Source: CAVUCE01 sp963739985
Lineage (GTDB): Bacteria > Bacteroidota > Ignavibacteria > Ignavibacteriales > Ignavibacteriaceae
Assembly (NCBI GenBank): GCA_963739985.1
Contig: CAVUCE010000013.1
Location: 1-33,910, forward strand
Reading direction: 5' to 3'
Length of the DNA: 33,910 nt
Shown: positions 1 through 8,132 of the stretch, piece after piece
How positions within the stretch are numbered: position 1 is the first letter of the stretch
Layout: every line of letters starts with the position of its first letter
Made by a program: the position numbers and the translations under genes
Notes under the pieces: generated by a model
The model's input: only the letters and a program-made list of their open reading frames with translations
Told to the model about the DNA's origin: nothing
Databases searched by the model: none

Positions 1-1
1 T

Positions 2-139
2 TTACTTGCTCATCTAAAGTTTGGAAAATATTCGAGCATCAAGGAAGGGAAAAACTATGAGCGCTATATTAATATTCAAGAAGAAAATTGTATTAAGTAT
101 TATATCGCGGAATTAGATTTCATAAATTATTTTAGCTGA
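2..139 (+). CDS. 3' end of an unidentified protein (5' end outside window)
   Basis: An open frame enters from the left edge and runs 45 codons to a TGA at 137-139. The visible residues (LLAHLKFGKYSSIKEGKN at the start, ending AELDFINYFS) have ordinary coding composition but no motif I recognise. It converges on the minus-strand protease gene and overlaps its last 13 bases. It could be chance open frame, since only a short tail is seen, but no stop interrupts it. Confidence 0.45.
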   Translation, partial: LLAHLKFGKYSSIKEGKNYERYINIQEENCIKYYIAELDFINYFS

Positions 140-1080
140 ACATTAGAAAGTAAATTGTGAATGAAAGTTCTGTAATATTCAACATCTCTTTCATAATAAT
201 CACGACTAGAACCTTTTGAATGCTTTAATTCCATTTTTCTGAAAGCCAAAGTTGTAGCAGCATTAACATATAACTTCCTAATTCTTTCATCAACCCAGCC
301 GATATGTTTTCTTTTAGGTGAGTTTAGAATTGCTATGTGAGAAGCCGGCAAGATTCCGATTTCCGCTTCTTCCAAAAGTTCCTGGTAAATAATTTTTCTC
401 TCTCCTAGAACCGCAAGATAAAAAGTAATAAAAAATACGGCTATTGTAATAATCATAAATAAAAATCCCAGCAGTGCGGTAGATTCAAAACTTACGCTGA
501 AGTTCCATGCGAAATGGATAAACATTGCAACGCCTAATCCAATAATAGGGAAGAAGATTCTGTAAGCAATTCCCTTAAATTTTGCATAGCCGATAAAAGC
601 GCCCAGAGTTGCGGTAGAAACACAATGCATAACTGCGGAAAAAAGAGTTCGTATAATTACTATAGAAATCCATTCGGAAACGGAAGAACTGTAGGCAATG
701 AAATACAAAAAATTTTCCGTCATCCCGAACCCTAAACCAATCGCGCCGCCGTAAACAATTCCGTCCGTAATATTATCAAATCTTCTGTCCGCAACAGTTA
801 TAAAAAGGAAAAGCCCTTTTGTTATTTCTTCTACAAATGGAGCTACAAAAATTGTTTCAATATGATTTAATTCAGCTTTGTTTGGAACGAAGAGTGAGAC
901 TATTCCCGAAACAATCCAACTTCCGACCATCGCAAAGAAGATTGCGCCGACAGCACCCCAAAGATAATTTCTTAAAACCAGTCCAAAAGGTTCACGGTCA
1001 TATTTATCAAATCGCCAAATTACCAAAAGGTAGATGAACATAGGAACAACTGCGGCAAATAAAGAGGCTAATGTCGGCAT
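127..1080 (-). CDS. PrsW-family glutamic-type intramembrane protease
   Basis: This 317-residue protein is very hydrophobic, with about seven to eight predicted membrane segments and a soluble basic tail from about residue 230. It carries the three PrsW motifs: EEITK (84-88), FGMTEN with Glu122, and conserved histidines in membrane segments (His152 in SAVMH, His189 in FIHFAWN). The family contains site-1 proteases such as Bacillus PrsW, which cleaves the anti-sigma factor RsiW, and is related to type II CAAX proteases. No sigma or anti-sigma gene lies beside it, so the substrate is unknown. The C-terminal extension of roughly 85 residues, ending in a charged region, is not explained by the protease core. 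Family assignment is strong; function is inferred. Confidence 0.85.
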   Translation of the reverse strand: MPTLASLFAAVVPMFIYLLVIWRFDKYDREPFGLVLRNYLWGAVGAIFFAMVGSWIVSGIVSLFVPNKAELNHIETIFVAPFVEEITKGLFLFITVADRRFDNITDGIVYGGAIGLGFGMTENFLYFIAYSSSVSEWISIVIIRTLFSAVMHCVSTATLGAFIGYAKFKGIAYRIFFPIIGLGVAMFIHFAWNFSVSFESTALLGFLFMIITIAVFFITFYLAVLGERKIIYQELLEEAEIGILPASHIAILNSPKRKHIGWVDERIRKLYVNAATTLAFRKMELKHSKGSSRDYYERDVEYYRTFIHNLLSNVQLK

Positions 1081-1136
1081 TAATAATTTATGGTTTTATA
1101 AGGAAAAGAATTTCGTATTCATTTAAAATTAAACCC

Positions 1137-1337
1137 AAATTTTCCATTAGGAAAATTTACCCAACTGGCCGACAAGCCAAAACTCATGTTTCTTAAATTG
1201 TTTATCATAAATAAAGATTTATCAACACACTAATTATTTTCTTACAAGGCTTGTCGGGGTTAACCCCGATGTAAAATGTTATGGTATAAAATTTTACATC
1301 GGCCTTCGGCAAAAAAATCATTTCTAATGATTTTTTT
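1137..1337. repeat. Cluster of five perfect inverted repeats between prsW-like gene and ABC exporter
   Basis: The gap between the two minus-strand genes contains: AAATTTTCC/GGAAAATTT at 1137-1145/1150-1158; CCGACAAGCC/GGCTTGTCGG at 1169-1178/1248-1257; a 16-bp palindrome TCGGGGTTAACCCCGA at 1254-1269; CCGATGTAAAAT/ATTTTACATCGG at 1266-1277/1291-1302; and AAAAAAATCATT/AATGATTTTTTT at 1311-1322/1326-1337. All arms match without mismatch and several overlap, so alternative foldings are possible. The last one doubles as a terminator. I saw no second copy in the window and no open reading frame. It may be an intergenic palindromic repeat or a structured RNA. Confidence 0.7.
1311..1337 (-). terminator. 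Probable bidirectional terminator after ABC permease gene
   Basis: A perfect 12-bp inverted repeat with a TCT loop lies about 60 bases downstream of the permease stop. Each arm ends in a seven-base A or T run, so both strands would show a hairpin followed by a U-tract. The stem is AT-rich and therefore weak. Confidence 0.5.
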
Positions 1338-1395
1338 AGGTTAAATATTGCGATGAAGACTTAAAAATCCAAATAATATTTTTAGCGATTCAGTT

Positions 1396-2643
1396 TTATT
1401 CTTTTATCCACTCAATTAATCTTTTAAAGGAAGGCCTTTTCCCGTAAGATAAAATACCAATCTTAAATAACTTTGATGCAATACTAACGGTAATGTATAT
1501 GGAAAGTAACATTATTAGTATTGTTGTGACGAAATCAATTGGAGAAATTTGGGTGACATTTAACCTGATCATCATTATGGACGGCAGAGTAAACGGAATG
1601 TATGATAGTATTTTTACTATTAAAGAATTTGGACTTTCGACAGCAGAAACTGATAGCGCAACCGGTATAACCAAAATTATGCTCAAGTAACTTGTAATTT
1701 GCTGTGCTTCTTGTTCTGTAGATACTATTGAACCAACACTCACAAAAATTGATGTGTAAAAAATGAATCCTAGGATAAAATAAAACATTATCGGGATAAT
1801 ATTTTGAAAGACTTCAATCGGAATAACTTGATTTATTGCCAACACTAAACCTATCAGAAGCCAAAGGAACATCTGCGTTAAACCAAGCGATCCTAATCCA
1901 AATACTTTCCCGACTAATAATTCATCAGCGGTACAACTGGAAACAAGTATTTCTATTAAACGATTCGATTTTTCCTCAACTAAGCTTCTAACCAACATTC
2001 CGCCAGAAGATAAAATCATGAGCATTAGAAGCATCACAAAAATAAATGAAGTAAAAAATAAACTCAGAAAATCAGATTTAGATTCCTCGCCGTTCTTTTC
2101 AATTTTAATTTGAGTGATTTTCGGCGAACTCTCTATCTCAGAAATAATTGAGTCCGGTACACCGGCGGATTTCAATTTTAATCGAGTAAATGTATTAGTT
2201 AACGATTCTTTTATTCTGCTAAAGTCCTTTATGGCTCCGGTATTTAAAGTTCTATATTCGGCACTAACGGACTTTGAGTTTTCGCCTTTTAATAGTATGT
2301 AACCGGCAATTTTACTCTTAACAACATCTTTGTCGGCATTTTTTTTCAGCGTTTCAAAAGTTTTAGTGAATGTGTAAAGATTTATCACTACATAGTTTGG
2401 TTGCCCGTCATCAATGCGATAGCTTTCCAGTTCCGTTTTAATTTGTTTAAAGTATACACCGGAAGTATCTAACACACCAATAAGTTTTGTAGATTCACTT
2501 TGATGAGAAGCTAGCATTGTTGGAAATATACTCATCCCGATCAGGATTAACGGAGTTAGAATTAATGATACGAGAAAAGTTTTGGTTTTAACCTTTTCAA
2601 AATATTCCCAGCGAGCTACGGAAAATGCTTTGTTAAAATTCAT
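1396..2643 (-). CDS. ABC-2 type transporter permease (NatB-like)
   Basis: The 415-residue protein has an N-terminal membrane helix (about 22-45), a large extracytoplasmic domain (about 46-190) and a C-terminal group of five to six membrane helices (about 190-400). This is the architecture of ABC-2/NatB permeases that pair with a separate ATPase for export of sodium, drugs or lipids. The membrane half contains the SGGMLVRSLVEEKSNRLIEIL stretch typical of these permeases. Its gene begins seven bases after the ATPase gene ends, so the two are cotranscribed and form one exporter. Substrate cannot be read from sequence. Confidence 0.85.
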   Translation of the reverse strand: MNFNKAFSVARWEYFEKVKTKTFLVSLILTPLILIGMSIFPTMLASHQSESTKLIGVLDTSGVYFKQIKTELESYRIDDGQPNYVVINLYTFTKTFETLKKNADKDVVKSKIAGYILLKGENSKSVSAEYRTLNTGAIKDFSRIKESLTNTFTRLKLKSAGVPDSIISEIESSPKITQIKIEKNGEESKSDFLSLFFTSFIFVMLLMLMILSSGGMLVRSLVEEKSNRLIEILVSSCTADELLVGKVFGLGSLGLTQMFLWLLIGLVLAINQVIPIEVFQNIIPIMFYFILGFIFYTSIFVSVGSIVSTEQEAQQITSYLSIILVIPVALSVSAVESPNSLIVKILSYIPFTLPSIMMIRLNVTQISPIDFVTTILIMLLSIYITVSIASKLFKIGILSYGKRPSFKRLIEWIKE

Positions 2644-2650
2644 AAAATTG

Positions 2651-3541
2651 TCAGTTCTTCTGAATGGCGTCTATGAAAATTTTATTCAGAGTTGGTTCCA
2701 CAATCGAAAAGTGTGTTATATCTAATTTATTCGAAATCTCTTTAAGAAAATTTGAAGGTGCAATTTCATCTTTTAACTGTATCTCTGCATAATTACTGTA
2801 GATATCAAGATGAATTATGTTCTTGTTATCATTTAGAAAATTAGCATTCCCTTCAAATTCTATTTTAACATTATTTTTACTGAATTGTTTTTTTAATTGC
2901 GAAATAGTTCCGGCTAATACTTTTTCCCCACGATTAAGCAATAAAATATCGGAGCAGAGTTTTTCTGCTGTTTCCATTTGATGAGTAGATAAAATTATCA
3001 TCTTCCCGGAATTTACAAAAGATAGAACCAGCTCCTTAATCTCTTGCTGATTTATCGGATCTAAACCGCTGAAAGGTTCATCAAGAATGAGGAGTTTAGG
3101 ATCGTGAATAATAGCAATAATAAATTGGATTTTTTGCTGATTGCCTTTGGAGAGTTCTTGAATTTTTTTATCTCTGTAAGATTCTATCCCTAATTTCTCC
3201 AACCATTCTATAGCCTTAGCTTTTGCATCTTGCCTTTTCATATTCTTTAATCCGGCAAAATACAGAATTGTATCGATCACTTTGCTTCTTTTGTAAAGGC
3301 CGCGTTCTTCGGGAAGATAACCAATTGTGTTAAAGTATTCAGTTGTAATTGGACTGTCTTCAAATGAAATTAAACCTGTGGTGGGTTTTATTATGTTAAG
3401 AATAGCACGTAGAGTTGTTGTCTTTCCTGCACCGTTTGGACCGAGAAGTCCAAAAATTCTGCCTGTTTGTACATTAAAGCTGAGATTGCGCACAGCAATA
3501 ACATTTTTATATTCTTTTGTTAAATTTTGGATGCTTAACAT
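2651..3541 (-). CDS. ABC transporter ATP-binding protein (NatA-like, DUF4162 C-terminus)
   Basis: This 296-residue ATPase has Walker A GPNGAGKT (34-41), signature LSKGNQQ (130-136), Walker B LLILDE (150-155), D-loop GLDP (159-162) and switch His187. The final 85 or so residues match the accessory DUF4162-type domain seen in NatA/YhaQ-like exporters. It is the first gene of a two-gene minus-strand operon and powers the permease downstream. The signature has Lys in place of the usual Gly after LS, which is common in this subgroup. Its start faces the yceD-rpmF-fab operon across a 287-bp divergent promoter region. Confidence 0.9.
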   Translation of the reverse strand: MLSIQNLTKEYKNVIAVRNLSFNVQTGRIFGLLGPNGAGKTTTLRAILNIIKPTTGLISFEDSPITTEYFNTIGYLPEERGLYKRSKVIDTILYFAGLKNMKRQDAKAKAIEWLEKLGIESYRDKKIQELSKGNQQKIQFIIAIIHDPKLLILDEPFSGLDPINQQEIKELVLSFVNSGKMIILSTHQMETAEKLCSDILLLNRGEKVLAGTISQLKKQFSKNNVKIEFEGNANFLNDNKNIIHLDIYSNYAEIQLKDEIAPSNFLKEISNKLDITHFSIVEPTLNKIFIDAIQKN

Positions 3542-3828
3542 AATTCCCGGATTTTTAACTAATAAAGTTAGTGATAATTATAATATTTCAAACGATTTCT
3601 TAAGATTATTGAGATTTTTCGGATAAATTTTATACAAACAAATGTAATCATTATGTTGGGATGTAATAATTAATTCAAGTTATTTGGTTCCTTCATTGAT
3701 AAATTTAGTGGTAATTAACTTATTTTTATATTTAGATTTCACTATATTTGAAACTTAAATAATATTGACTATCATTCAGAGTATATCTATATTTTGGATC
3801 GTTTTTGCTTGTTTTTTGAGAAAATGTG
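3542..3828. promoter_or_regulatory. Divergent intergenic region; candidate Bacteroidota-type -7 element at 3743-3750
   Basis: The AT-rich 287-bp gap separates the minus-strand ABC operon from the plus-strand yceD-rpmF-fab operon and must hold promoters for both. TATATTTG at 3743-3750 fits the TAnnTTTG consensus described for Bacteroidota primary sigma factors, about 80 bases before the yceD start. I see no clean TTTG element at the expected upstream spacing, so the call is tentative. Confidence 0.3.
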
Positions 3829-4335
3829 ATGATTATAAAAATTTCAAACTTAAGCGATGGTGTTCATAATTTTAGCTTTGATGAGCCGGTTGAAAATCTT
3901 GAATTAGGTTTGCCTTTCATTGATAAAATTCAAGTAAATGTTGAACTGTCAAAAACCTTAAATCAAATCATTTTAGATTGTGATTTAAAATCCAAAGCTT
4001 TAGTAGAATGTGACCGGTGCGGAAATAATTTTGAGGCGGTTTTAGAAAGTAGTTACCGGATGGTTTATTTATTCGAAAATGAACCTGAGGAAAATGAATC
4101 GCTTGATATGACTTATCTTCCAATAGACGCGGATAAAATTGATTTAACTGCCGATGTTAGAGATTATTCAGTACTTGCAATACCAATGAAAAAATTATGT
4201 AAAGAGGATTGCAAAGGCTTGTGTTTCCGATGTGGAAAAGATTTAAATGAAGGTAAATGTGATTGCGAGGAAAAAGATATTGATCCTAGATGGCAACCAC
4301 TACAAGAATTAAAGAATAAACTAAATATAAATTAA
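3829..4335 (+). CDS. DUF177/YceD-like protein (23S rRNA accumulation protein)
   Basis: The 168-residue protein has the DUF177 layout: an N-terminal beta-rich half with a CDRC pair (Cys61, Cys64), then a C-terminal cysteine group CKEDCKGLCFRC (Cys124, 128, 132, 135) plus a CDC pair, ending in the family's DPRWQPLQEL signature. Bacterial YceD is linked to 23S rRNA accumulation and is almost always encoded directly before rpmF, as here (13 bases apart). I choose the ATG at 3829; a GTG one codon upstream at 3826 is also possible, whereas the ATG at 3824 runs straight into TGA. First gene of the fatty-acid operon. Confidence 0.88.
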   Translation: MIIKISNLSDGVHNFSFDEPVENLELGLPFIDKIQVNVELSKTLNQIILDCDLKSKALVECDRCGNNFEAVLESSYRMVYLFENEPEENESLDMTYLPIDADKIDLTADVRDYSVLAIPMKKLCKEDCKGLCFRCGKDLNEGKCDCEEKDIDPRWQPLQELKNKLNIN

Positions 4336-4348
4336 TAACGGAAAAGAG

Positions 4349-4528
4349 ATGCCGAATCCTAAAAGAAAATGGTCAAAAAGTAGAAGAGATAAAAGAAGAA
4401 CTCATTATAAAGCTTCCGCTCCTACATTAGGCACATGCTCAAATTGCGGTGAAATGAAATTATCTCATCGTGCGTGCCCTGCCTGTGGATATTATAATGA
4501 ACGTTCTATGTTTCTACCAAAAAACTAA
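4349..4528 (+). CDS. rpmF: 50S ribosomal protein L32 (zinc-binding form)
   Basis: The 59-residue frame begins MPNPKRKWSKSRRDKRR, the hallmark start of L32, and has two CxxC pairs (Cys30/Cys33 and Cys43/Cys46), so this is the zinc-binding version. A purine-rich GGAAAAGAG precedes the ATG. It sits between the DUF177 gene and plsX, the classic arrangement that ties ribosome assembly to lipid synthesis. The gene is short enough to be missed by length-filtered gene calling. Confidence 0.96.
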   Translation: MPNPKRKWSKSRRDKRRTHYKASAPTLGTCSNCGEMKLSHRACPACGYYNERSMFLPKN

Positions 4529-4549
4529 TTCATAAACTAAATCCTTTTG

Positions 4550-5584
4550 ATGTACAATTCTGATACGAACAAATCAAAATGCAGAATAGTTGTTGATGCA
4601 ATGGGGGGTGACTTCGCTCCCCAGAATGCTGTTGTAGGTGCAATACAAGCAAAAGCTGTAAACGAAAAAATTGATTTGTATCTTGTCGGAAAAGAAGAAA
4701 CAATCCTAAAAACTTTATCCTCCAATAATCTTAAATTCGACAAAAATAAAATAATCAATGCAGATGAAGTTATTGAGATGGGAGATTCTCCAACCAATGC
4801 AATCAAAGCTAAACCAAATTCCTCAATAGTTATAGGTGCAAAAGCAGTAAAAGATAATATTGCTGATGCGTTTGTAAGTGCGGGGAATACCGGTGCAATG
4901 ATGGCGGCTTCTACTTTAATTATGGGGAGAATTCCGGGAGTTGGCCGACCGACTATCGGTGCCGCCATGCCAAATCAAAACGGCGTGTGTTATTTGTTTG
5001 ATGTTGGAGCCGGCAAGGATGCAAGGGCTCAACATCTTTTTGAGTATGCTGTTATGGGAATGATATACGCTAGAGAAATGGGCAGTATAGAAACTCCCTC
5101 TGTTGGATTATTAAATATGGGAGAAGAAGAATCAAAAGGTAACGAGGTTTCCTTGGAAGCTTACAAACTTTTAAAAAAGTTAGGAAGTAATTTTATAGGA
5201 AATGTTGAAGGTCGTGATGTTTTAAATGGCAAAGTTGATGTTGTTGTTTGTGATGGTTTTGTTGGAAATATTGTACTCAAGTTTGGTGAGGGTGTTTTGA
5301 CTTTTCTTAAATTTAAATTTGCTGAAGCGGCAAGTAAAAGTTTTATAGATAAATTAAAAATCGGGCTTGTAAGAAGTTCGTTAAGAAAAATTCTAAAAGA
5401 TTTTGATTATCAGGAACATGGCGGCGTTCCGCTTTTAGGTGTAAATGGAATAAGTATAATTGGGCACGGATCATCTACGCCGCTGGCGATTAAAAATATG
5501 GTTCTTAAGGCGAATGAAATGCACGAGAAAAATCTAGTAAAAAAGATTGAAAGTTCGATTAAGAAATATTCAAATATATCATAA
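4550..5584 (+). CDS. plsX: Phosphate acyltransferase PlsX
   Basis: PlsX converts acyl-ACP to acyl-phosphate, the donor for PlsY in phospholipid synthesis, and acts at the inner membrane surface. The 344-residue protein shows IVVDAMGGDFAP near the N-terminus, SAGNTGA in the middle, DVGAGKDA, and the C-terminal GGVPLLGVNGISIIGHGSS motif, all characteristic. Length is normal for the family. I start at the ATG at 4550; a TTG at 4547 directly before it is possible. It follows rpmF by 21 bases and precedes fabH by 12. Confidence 0.96.
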   Translation: MYNSDTNKSKCRIVVDAMGGDFAPQNAVVGAIQAKAVNEKIDLYLVGKEETILKTLSSNNLKFDKNKIINADEVIEMGDSPTNAIKAKPNSSIVIGAKAVKDNIADAFVSAGNTGAMMAASTLIMGRIPGVGRPTIGAAMPNQNGVCYLFDVGAGKDARAQHLFEYAVMGMIYAREMGSIETPSVGLLNMGEEESKGNEVSLEAYKLLKKLGSNFIGNVEGRDVLNGKVDVVVCDGFVGNIVLKFGEGVLTFLKFKFAEAASKSFIDKLKIGLVRSSLRKILKDFDYQEHGGVPLLGVNGISIIGHGSSTPLAIKNMVLKANEMHEKNLVKKIESSIKKYSNIS

Positions 5585-5596
5585 ATTGGAAGTTTA

Positions 5597-6601
5597 ATGG
5601 CTAATAATAGTAAGTATAATGCGGTTATTACAGGGGTTGGGATGTATGTTCCGGAAACAGTTTTAGATAATGCTTATTTTGAAAAAATTGTAGATACAAG
5701 TGATGAATGGATTAGAACAAGGACCGGTATTAGAGAAAGAAGAAGATTAGATGATGGTGCAACAAGTGATTTAGCTGCACGCGCAGCGCAAGATTTATTG
5801 AAATCAAAAAACATGTCGGCTGAGGAAATTGATGCAATCATTGTCGCAACGGTTACACCTGATATGTTTTTCCCCGCCACAGCATGCCTGGTTCAAGAAA
5901 AAATTGGTGCAAAGAATGCATGGGGTTTCGATCTCTCCGCAGCTTGCTCAGGATTTCTTTTCGCTTTTCAAACCGGGTGTTCATTAGTTGAAAGTGGAAG
6001 TTATAAAAAAGTTTTGGTTATTGGTGCAGATAAAATGAGCAGTATTGTTGATTATACTGATCGAAATAATTGTATTTTATTTGGTGATGCCGGGGCTGCA
6101 GTTTTACTTGAACCTTCGGAAGATAAATCTTTGGGGTTACAAGACTCACTACTTAGAGTTGACGGCTCTGGACAAAACGCACTTTGTATGAAAGGTGGCG
6201 GCAGTCTAAATCCGCCTTCACATGAAACCATAGACAACAAGATGCACTATTTGTATCAGGACGGTAAAGCTGTTTTCAAAGTAGCCGTAAAAGGCATGGC
6301 TGATATTTCTTATGAAATTATGGAGAAAAATAATATTAAGTCGGAAGAAATTTCTTATTTGGTTCCGCATCAGGCAAATTTAAGAATAATCTCTGCTACT
6401 GCCGAAAGGATGGGAATTGGTTTGGATAAAGTGATGATTAATATTGATAAATATGGTAATACAACCGCTGCTACAATCCCACTTTGTTTGGTTGAGTATT
6501 ATCGCGATGGAAAAATTAAAAAAGGCGATAAATTGATTTTTGCTGCATTCGGTGCTGGTTTTACATGGGGATCAACCTATGTTGTTTGGTCGATGGATTA
6601 A
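5597..6601 (+). CDS. fabH: 3-oxoacyl-ACP synthase III (FabH)
   Basis: FabH starts fatty-acid synthesis by condensing acetyl- or branched acyl-CoA with malonyl-ACP. The 334-residue protein has the catalytic triad in its usual contexts: Cys117 in AACSG, His258 in VPHQANLRI and Asn288 in GNTT. TRTGIRERR near residue 41 is the family's CoA-binding signature. The arrangement plsX-fabH-fabD is the standard bacterial fab order. Nothing is missing or truncated. Whether it prefers acetyl-CoA or branched primers cannot be told from the sequence. Confidence 0.96.
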   Translation: MANNSKYNAVITGVGMYVPETVLDNAYFEKIVDTSDEWIRTRTGIRERRRLDDGATSDLAARAAQDLLKSKNMSAEEIDAIIVATVTPDMFFPATACLVQEKIGAKNAWGFDLSAACSGFLFAFQTGCSLVESGSYKKVLVIGADKMSSIVDYTDRNNCILFGDAGAAVLLEPSEDKSLGLQDSLLRVDGSGQNALCMKGGGSLNPPSHETIDNKMHYLYQDGKAVFKVAVKGMADISYEIMEKNNIKSEEISYLVPHQANLRIISATAERMGIGLDKVMINIDKYGNTTAATIPLCLVEYYRDGKIKKGDKLIFAAFGAGFTWGSTYVVWSMD

Positions 6602-6636
6602 AGTATTAATTTTATTAACAAATTCTTAATTTATAA

Positions 6637-7551
6637 ATGTCAAAAAAAGCTTTCTTATTTCCCGGTCAAGGTTCGCAATATATTGGAATGGCAAAGGATC
6701 TTTATGAAAATTCCGTAGAAGCCAAAGAAATGGTCAAAACCGCAGATGATGCTTTGGGAATTAATCTTTCGTATATCATGTTTAACGGACCTGAAGATGA
6801 ATTAAAGCAAACAGAATTTACTCAACCGGCTATTTTTATTCATAGTGTTATTTTAGCGAGTATCATCAGAACATTACAATTTGATGGTGCTGCCGGACAT
6901 TCTTTGGGCGAATATTCTGCATTAGTTTCAGCAAGAGCAATTCAGTTTTATGATGCTGTTAAATTAGTTAGAGAAAGAGGAAAAGCAATGCAGCAAGCCG
7001 GAATTGATAATCCCGGGACTATGGCTGCAGTTATCGGACTTGATCCGTTGAAGGTAGAAGAATTTTGTAAAGAGGCTTCCTCAGAAGGAATTGTTCAATG
7101 TGCTAATTTTAATTCCCCCGGACAAATAGTAATTTCCGGTTCTATAGATGGTGTTAAAAAAGCAATGGAACTTTGTAAAGCTGGCGGCGCTAGATTAGTT
7201 AAAGAATTAGTCGTTAGCGGAGCTTTTCATTCACCGCTTATGCAATCCGGTAAAGACAGATTGAAAACAGCTCTTGATCAAACAAATTTTTATGATGCGC
7301 GTTTTCCTGTGTATGCTAATGTTACGGCAAACGCAGTAACTAATAAAGATGAAATAAAGGACTTATTGCACGAACAAGTTACTTCTCCGGTTAGATGGGA
7401 AGAAACTATTACTAATATGATAAATGACGGGTTTGACGAATTTTATGAAATCGGGCCCGGTAAAGTTCTGCAAGGTTTAGTTAAAAGAATAAATCCTGAT
7501 GTTAATTGTTTCGGGATTGATAAATTTTCCGATGTGGAGAAGTATTTATAA
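6637..7551 (+). CDS. fabD: Malonyl CoA-ACP transacylase (FabD)
   Basis: FabD loads malonyl groups from CoA onto acyl carrier protein. The 304-residue sequence has FPGQGSQ at 8-14, the nucleophile Ser89 in GHSLGE, the carboxylate-binding Arg114 in RERGKAM and catalytic His198 in GAFHSPLM, plus the C-terminal EIGPGKVL. Length is normal. Its TAA shares its last A with the ATG of the next gene (TAATG at 7549-7553), which suggests translational coupling to the cysteine-cluster protein. Confidence 0.96.
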   Translation: MSKKAFLFPGQGSQYIGMAKDLYENSVEAKEMVKTADDALGINLSYIMFNGPEDELKQTEFTQPAIFIHSVILASIIRTLQFDGAAGHSLGEYSALVSARAIQFYDAVKLVRERGKAMQQAGIDNPGTMAAVIGLDPLKVEEFCKEASSEGIVQCANFNSPGQIVISGSIDGVKKAMELCKAGGARLVKELVVSGAFHSPLMQSGKDRLKTALDQTNFYDARFPVYANVTANAVTNKDEIKDLLHEQVTSPVRWEETITNMINDGFDEFYEIGPGKVLQGLVKRINPDVNCFGIDKFSDVEKYL

Positions 7552-8132
7552 TGAGTGAAAATTTTACTAAGGAAATAAAAGGTTATTTGATTGATCCTAA
7601 AATCTTTACCTTTGAATTCAATTGCCGTTGTGGCGGAGAATGTTGTAATTACGGAGTTTACACCGATCTTAAAGAACATGATATGATCATGGAAATTAAA
7701 GATAAAGTTATTCCGCTTATGGATGATTCTCAATCGACAGACATTTCAAAATGGTTTGAAGCTCCCGAAGAAGATGAAGATTTTGATTCCGGAGTTGCGG
7801 TTGGTACCGAAGTTATAAACGGGAAATGTACTTTTTTGGATAAAAATGGTTTATGCGTTCTTCAAAGATTAGCATTAAATGAAGGTGCCCATAAGTGGAA
7901 ATATAAACCTATTTATTGTATATTATTTCCGCTTACTGTTTACGAAGGTGCAATTACCATTGATGATGAGCATATTGATAGATTAAAAACATGTAATAAA
8001 AATCCAAATGGCAATATGTCAATTTATGAGGCTTGCAAAGAGGAGCTTACACATCTTTTTGGCGAAGATGGAATGAGTGAACTTGAAGCTTATAAAATTG
8101 AATACTTAAAATCATTGGAAGAAAATAATTAA
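7551..8132 (+). CDS. Cysteine-cluster protein of DUF3109/YkgJ type embedded in the fab operon
   Basis: The 193-residue soluble protein has a CxCxxxCC motif near the N-terminus (Cys25, 27, 31, 32) and further cysteines at 93, 102, 123, 148 and 162. The pattern resembles YkgJ/DUF3109 proteins, which are thought to bind zinc or an iron-sulfur cluster; no enzyme activity is established for them. An acidic stretch (residues 71-79) lies between the cysteine groups. It is locked into the operon by one-base TAATG overlaps with fabD before it and fabG after it, so it is made together with fatty-acid enzymes. Role unknown; a redox or metal-dependent accessory to lipid synthesis is only inference. Confidence 0.75.
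   Translation: MSENFTKEIKGYLIDPKIFTFEFNCRCGGECCNYGVYTDLKEHDMIMEIKDKVIPLMDDSQSTDISKWFEAPEEDEDFDSGVAVGTEVINGKCTFLDKNGLCVLQRLALNEGAHKWKYKPIYCILFPLTVYEGAITIDDEHIDRLKTCNKNPNGNMSIYEACKEELTHLFGEDGMSELEAYKIEYLKSLEENN

Noticed and set aside
4537..4968. 143-codon minus-strand open frame opposite plsX
   Set aside because: Lies wholly antisense to the conserved plsX coding region; its residues show no family and reflect codon bias of the real gene.
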